Translations under genes and position numbers: made by a program
Assembly: GCA_040902725.1 (NCBI GenBank)
Contig: JBBDWU010000038.1
Coordinates: 1 to 64,000 of the forward strand
Origin: JACVRU01 sp040902725
GTDB lineage: Bacteria; Actinomycetota; Thermoleophilia; Gaiellales; Gaiellaceae
DNA length: 64,000 nucleotides
Reading direction: 5' to 3'
Shown: in pieces, positions 61,217-64,000 of the stretch
Numbering within the stretch: position 1 is the stretch's first letter
How the letters are laid out: the number at the start of each line of letters is the position of its first letter
Notes under the pieces: generated by a model
What the model saw: the letters and a program-made list of their open reading frames with translations, nothing else
What the model was told of the DNA's origin: nothing
Database searches by the model: none

Positions 61217-61913
61217 CGACTGCGGTCTTCTGCGCCGCGGCGATCTCCTCGATTCCGCCGGCGGCGAGCTCGAGCAGCTCGTCGAGCAGCTCGCGCGAGA
61301 ACGGCGCCTGCTCCGCGGTGGCCTGCACCTCGACGAGGCGCGCGTCGCCGGTCATCGCGACGTTCATGTCCACCGCGGCCGTCGAGTCCTCGGAGTAGTC
61401 GAGGTCGAGCAGCGCGACGCCGCCGACCACGCCGACGGAGACGGCCGCGATCGATCCGCTCAGCGCCTTGCCGAGCCCGAACCGGTCGAGCGCGCGGGCG
61501 GCCGCGACGTAGGCGCCGGAGATGGCGGCGCAGCGCGTGCCGCCGTCGGCCTGGAGGACGTCGCAGTCGAGCCACAGCGTCCGCTCGCCCAGCGCCTCGA
61601 AGTCGGCCACCGAGCGCAGCGCACGGCCGATCAGCCGCTGGATCTCGACGGTGCGGCCGCTCTGCTTGCCGCGCGCCGCCTCGCGGTCCGTCCGCTCCCC
61701 CGTGGAGGCGGGCAGGAGCGAGTACTCCGCGGTCATCCAGCCGCGTCCCTTGCCGTGGAGCCACCGCGGCACGTTTGCGTCGACCGTCGCCGTACAGAGC
61801 ACGCGCGTCTTTCCCTGCGAGAGCAGCACCGACCCGTGCGGCTGCTCGAGGAAGTCGACCTCCAGCGTCAGCGGCCGCAGCTGGTCGGGCCGTCGCCCGT
61901 CCGCGCGAGTCAT
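61209..61913 (-). CDS. rph: Ribonuclease PH
   Basis: A 234-residue phosphorolytic 3'-exoribonuclease maturing tRNA 3' ends. Family marks are RPDQLRPLTLEVDFLEQPHGS, KTRVLCTATV, GRGWMTAEYSLLP, RTVEIQRLIGRALRSV and CDVLQADGGTRCAAISGA. It cooperates functionally with the CCA enzyme. Start ATG overlaps the murI stop by 4 nt. Confidence 0.97.
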   Translation of the reverse strand: MTRADGRRPDQLRPLTLEVDFLEQPHGSVLLSQGKTRVLCTATVDANVPRWLHGKGRGWMTAEYSLLPASTGERTDREAARGKQSGRTVEIQRLIGRALRSVADFEALGERTLWLDCDVLQADGGTRCAAISGAYVAAARALDRFGLGKALSGSIAAVSVGVVGGVALLDLDYSEDSTAAVDMNVAMTGDARLVEVQATAEQAPFSRELLDELLELAAGGIEEIAAAQKTAVDA

Positions 61914-62731
61914 GCCGCAGTCGCCTCGAGCTCGGCCAGCGTGACGTGCTCGACGCTCGCGATCGGGAGCTGCAGGAAGCGCGCGCCCATGACCCGGAAC
62001 TGGTCGGGGTCGCCGGTGGTGAGGAAGCGGTACTGCCCCTCGCGCGCCGCCGCGTTCTCGATTCCCTTGCGCGCCAGCGTCGTGGCAACCTCGCGCGCGG
62101 TCTCCTCGGCCGAGAAGACGAGCGTCACGCCGCGCCCGAAGACGCGCTGGAAGATCGGGCGGATCAGCGGGTAGTGCGTGCAGCCGAGCACGACGGTGTC
62201 GACGCCCGCCTCCTTCAGCGGCTCCGCGTACTCGCGCACGGCCGCGACCGTCTCCTCGCCGAAGGGGTCATCCGATTCGATCAGCGGCACGAGCCGGGGA
62301 CAGGGCACCGCGACCAGGCGCGCGCCGGCGTCCAGCGTCCGCACGAGCTGCTCGTAGCGGCCCGCAGTCACCGTTGCCTGCGTGGCGAGCAGCCCGATCC
62401 GCCGGTTGCGCGTCGCCTGGACGGCCGCGTGGGCCTCGGGCGTGATCACGCCGAGGACGGGCACCGCGAGCTCCTCCTGGAGGTCGGGCAGGGCGGCCGA
62501 GGTGGCGGCGTTGCAGGCGACCAGGATCAGCTTGACGTCGCCCGCGGCGAGGAAGCGGGCGATCTCGCCGGCGTAGCGGCGGATCTCAGGGAGCGGCCGC
62601 GGCCCGTACGGCAGTCGCGCGGCGTCGCCGAGGTAGACGAAGTCCTCGTGCGGCATCGTCACCAGGCACTCGTGGAGCACGGTCAGGCCGCCCATCCCCG
62701 AGTCGAACACGCCCACCGGCCGCGGGTCCAT
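61910..62731 (-). CDS. murI: Glutamate racemase
   Basis: A 273-residue cofactor-independent racemase producing D-Glu for peptidoglycan. The two catalytic cysteines are Cys73 (VACNAATSA) and Cys184 (VLGCTHYPLI). GVFDSGMGGLTV gives the glycine-rich N-terminus and the Asp/Ser pair. Start ATG; the stop is overlapped by rph. Confidence 0.96.
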   Translation of the reverse strand: MDPRPVGVFDSGMGGLTVLHECLVTMPHEDFVYLGDAARLPYGPRPLPEIRRYAGEIARFLAAGDVKLILVACNAATSAALPDLQEELAVPVLGVITPEAHAAVQATRNRRIGLLATQATVTAGRYEQLVRTLDAGARLVAVPCPRLVPLIESDDPFGEETVAAVREYAEPLKEAGVDTVVLGCTHYPLIRPIFQRVFGRGVTLVFSAEETAREVATTLARKGIENAAAREGQYRFLTTGDPDQFRVMGARFLQLPIASVEHVTLAELEATAA

Positions 62732-62743
62732 GTCCTCGATTGT

Positions 62744-63073
62744 CTAGGAGCGGGACCACTCGTGCCACGAGCCCGGATAGTTGCGGGCCTCGTAGCCGGC
62801 CGCGCGCAGCGCCTCGGCCGCCATGGCGGAGCGGCTGCCCGAGTGGCAGTAGGTCGCGAGCTCCGCGCCCTCGGGCAGGCCGACCAGCTCGCAGATCTCG
62901 GCCGGCGTCCGGTCGAGCAGCTCGGAGAGCTCGAGGTGGCGCGCACCGGGGATGTGGCCCTGCCGCGGGTCGCACGGGTAGCCGGCCTCGCCCGTGAACT
63001 CCTCCGCCGTTCGCACGTCGAGCACGTACAGCTCGTCGAGGCGCCGGATCAGCTCCTCGCGGTCGATGTCCAT
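62744..63073 (-). CDS. Rhodanese-like sulfurtransferase
   Basis: A 109-residue single-domain rhodanese. The active-site loop is YCHSGSRS with Cys76, and the family's DVRTAEEF and GHIPGARHLEL precede it. It may move sulfane sulfur to cyanide or other acceptors. Starts at ATG 63073 inside the 3' end of the GST gene (25-nt overlap). Followed by murI 12 nt later. Confidence 0.9.
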   Translation of the reverse strand: MDIDREELIRRLDELYVLDVRTAEEFTGEAGYPCDPRQGHIPGARHLELSELLDRTPAEICELVGLPEGAELATYCHSGSRSAMAAEALRAAGYEARNYPGSWHEWSRS

Positions 63074-63561
63074 GCCCAGGAGCTCGCCACCGCCGGCCGC
63101 TCGTGCAGCCGCGCGGCCCAGTCGGCGAGTGCCTCGTGGTCGTCCAGCGCGAGCCGCACTACCCACGGGTAATAGGCGATGTCGGCTAGGCCGTACGTCG
63201 TTCCGGTCAGGTACGACTGCTCGACGAGGATCGCGTCGAGCTCATCGAGCCGCTCGGGCGTGGGCCGCTCGAACCGCTCGACGACGAGTCGGGCCAGGGC
63301 CCGCTGCGCCGCGTCGGCGGGCAGCAGCGGCGGCTCCGGATAACGCTCGTCGAGGTACTCCATGATCACCACCGATTCCGGCAGCACGAGCCCGTCCTCC
63401 TCGAGCACCGGCACGCGTCCGAGCGGGTTCTTTCCGTAGATCCAGGCGGGCCGGTCGTCGAGGTCGATCTCGACGGCCTCCCACTCGACGCCCTTCTCCG
63501 CCAGCACGATCCGGACGCGGGCGCAGTACGGACAGCGCTCGGCGTCGTACAGCGTCAGCAC
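63049..63561 (-). CDS. Glutathione S-transferase-like protein
   Basis: A 170-residue protein with a thioredoxin-like N-terminal domain (MLTLYDAERCPYCARVRIVL, with Cys10 and Cys13), a GST-type binding loop (NPLGRVPVLEEDGLVLPES) and a shortened helical domain (ILVEQSYLTGTTYGLADIAYY). Glutathione is rare in actinobacteria, so the thiol partner is uncertain. It is shorter than a full GST (about 200-220). Start GTG 63561. Confidence 0.85.
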   Translation of the reverse strand: MLTLYDAERCPYCARVRIVLAEKGVEWEAVEIDLDDRPAWIYGKNPLGRVPVLEEDGLVLPESVVIMEYLDERYPEPPLLPADAAQRALARLVVERFERPTPERLDELDAILVEQSYLTGTTYGLADIAYYPWVVRLALDDHEALADWAARLHERPAVASSWAWTSTARS

Positions 63562-63590
63562 GCAGGGATGTTACGCAGCGACGAGCTGCT

Positions 63591-64000
63591 CTAGCGGTAG
63601 CGCAGGCCCACGAGCAGGTAGTGGGCGGCGAGGTTCTGGAACGGGTCGAGGCGCGCGCCGACGGCTCGCACGTCGACGTCCCCGTAGAAGTGCCCGGCAG
63701 CCTTCCTCAGCGCGAGGTCGCCGGCCGGCCACGCGCGGGGCCGCGCCAGGTGGCGCGCGAGGAACCAGTCCGCCGTCCACTCGCCCAGCCCGCGCTGCGC
63801 CACGATCAGCTCCTTGACCTCCTCGTCCGGGAGCCCGGCGAGCACGTGCAGGTCGAGCTCGGAGCGGGCGAGCGAGAGCACGTACTCGGCCTTCCGGCGG
63901 GAGAACCCGACCTCGACGAGCTCCTCATCGCGTGCCCGCGCGAGCCGCTCGCGGGCCGGGAAGGAGTACGCCACGCCCGTGCGCTCGCCGAAGCGCTCGA
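63591..64000 (-). CDS. AlkA-like DNA-3-methyladenine glycosylase (partial, N-terminus cut by window)
   Basis: The visible C-terminal part of at least 136 residues has the helix-hairpin-helix GPD region: RGLGEWTADWFL (HhH), then WPAGDLALRKAAG with the catalytic Asp. The gene continues beyond base 64000 on the right. It is a base-excision repair enzyme removing alkylated bases. Its stop lies 29 nt before the GST gene start on the same strand. Confidence 0.87.
   Translation of the reverse strand, partial: ERFGERTGVAYSFPARERLARARDEELVEVGFSRRKAEYVLSLARSELDLHVLAGLPDEEVKELIVAQRGLGEWTADWFLARHLARPRAWPAGDLALRKAAGHFYGDVDVRAVGARLDPFQNLAAHYLLVGLRYR

Overview
The window is about 70% G+C, almost fully coding, and packed with genes that overlap by 4 bp (ATGA or GTGA stop/start fusions). 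GTG and TTG starts are common, and several starts look like ATT, ATA or CTG. The tig-clpP-clpX block, AI-2E and CAP-domain genes, type 2 pyrF, roadblock/LC7 gene, DEDDh-GIY-YIG fusion, MgtC-murI-rph-rdgB block and Actinobacteria-like codon use suggest a deep-branching actinobacterium, possibly of class Thermoleophilia (Gaiellales/Solirubrobacterales). That placement is inferred from gene content and composition only; no rRNA is present.

Layout. 1-2200: tRNA-Leu, tig, clpP and the start of clpX (protein quality control). 2200-9550: accessory region with two cupins, two LuxR-type regulators, a SAM methyltransferase, a DHA2-type exporter and a three-tRNA cluster (Arg, His, Arg). 9580-17120: envelope and oddment genes (two secreted CAP proteins, AI-2E permease, MOSC, GrpB, CtaG-like, FAD monooxygenase, EamA, alpha/beta hydrolase), with tRNA-Gly, tRNA-Pro and a frameshifted HTH/homing-endonuclease-like gene. 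17118-21259: a 1234-residue multi-GAF sensor kinase and its response regulator. 21369-26726: a probable small RNA, ispH, a lipoprotein, a REP-associated transposase element and ileS. 26800-37260: trxA, Nudix, cyclic-nucleotide-binding protein, serine hydrolase, YbdK ligase, a probable selenocysteine peroxiredoxin with a SECIS-like hairpin, a polytopic membrane protein, fabI, a large secreted subtilase and an SDR. 37214-49458: long leftward operons (HAD-acpS-nnr-alr-cca-methyltransferase; rplM-rpsI-glmM-glmS; UDG-MFS). 49114-64000: guaA/guaB, a PfkB kinase, dacF, LysM, pyrF, exonuclease, HU, pyrE, roadblock, rdgB, mgtC, rph, murI, rhodanese, GST and an AlkA-like glycosylase cut by the window end.

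Most of the right half serves cell-wall precursor supply (glmM, glmS, alr, murI, dacF), nucleotide synthesis and repair (guaA, guaB, pyrE, pyrF, rdgB, nnr) and translation (ileS, rplM, rpsI, cca, rph).

Most notable: an AhpE-like peroxiredoxin whose catalytic position is an in-frame TGA followed by a SECIS-like hairpin (30377-30847); a sensor kinase with Glu in place of the phospho-accepting His (17555-21259); non-ATG/GTG/TTG starts for a lipoprotein (ATT with an ideal Shine-Dalgarno), glmM (ATA) and an SDR (CTG or GTA); a palindromic insertion with a frameshift inside guaA; a MITE-like inverted repeat filling the guaA-guaB gap; and a promoter-to-terminator small RNA upstream of ispH.
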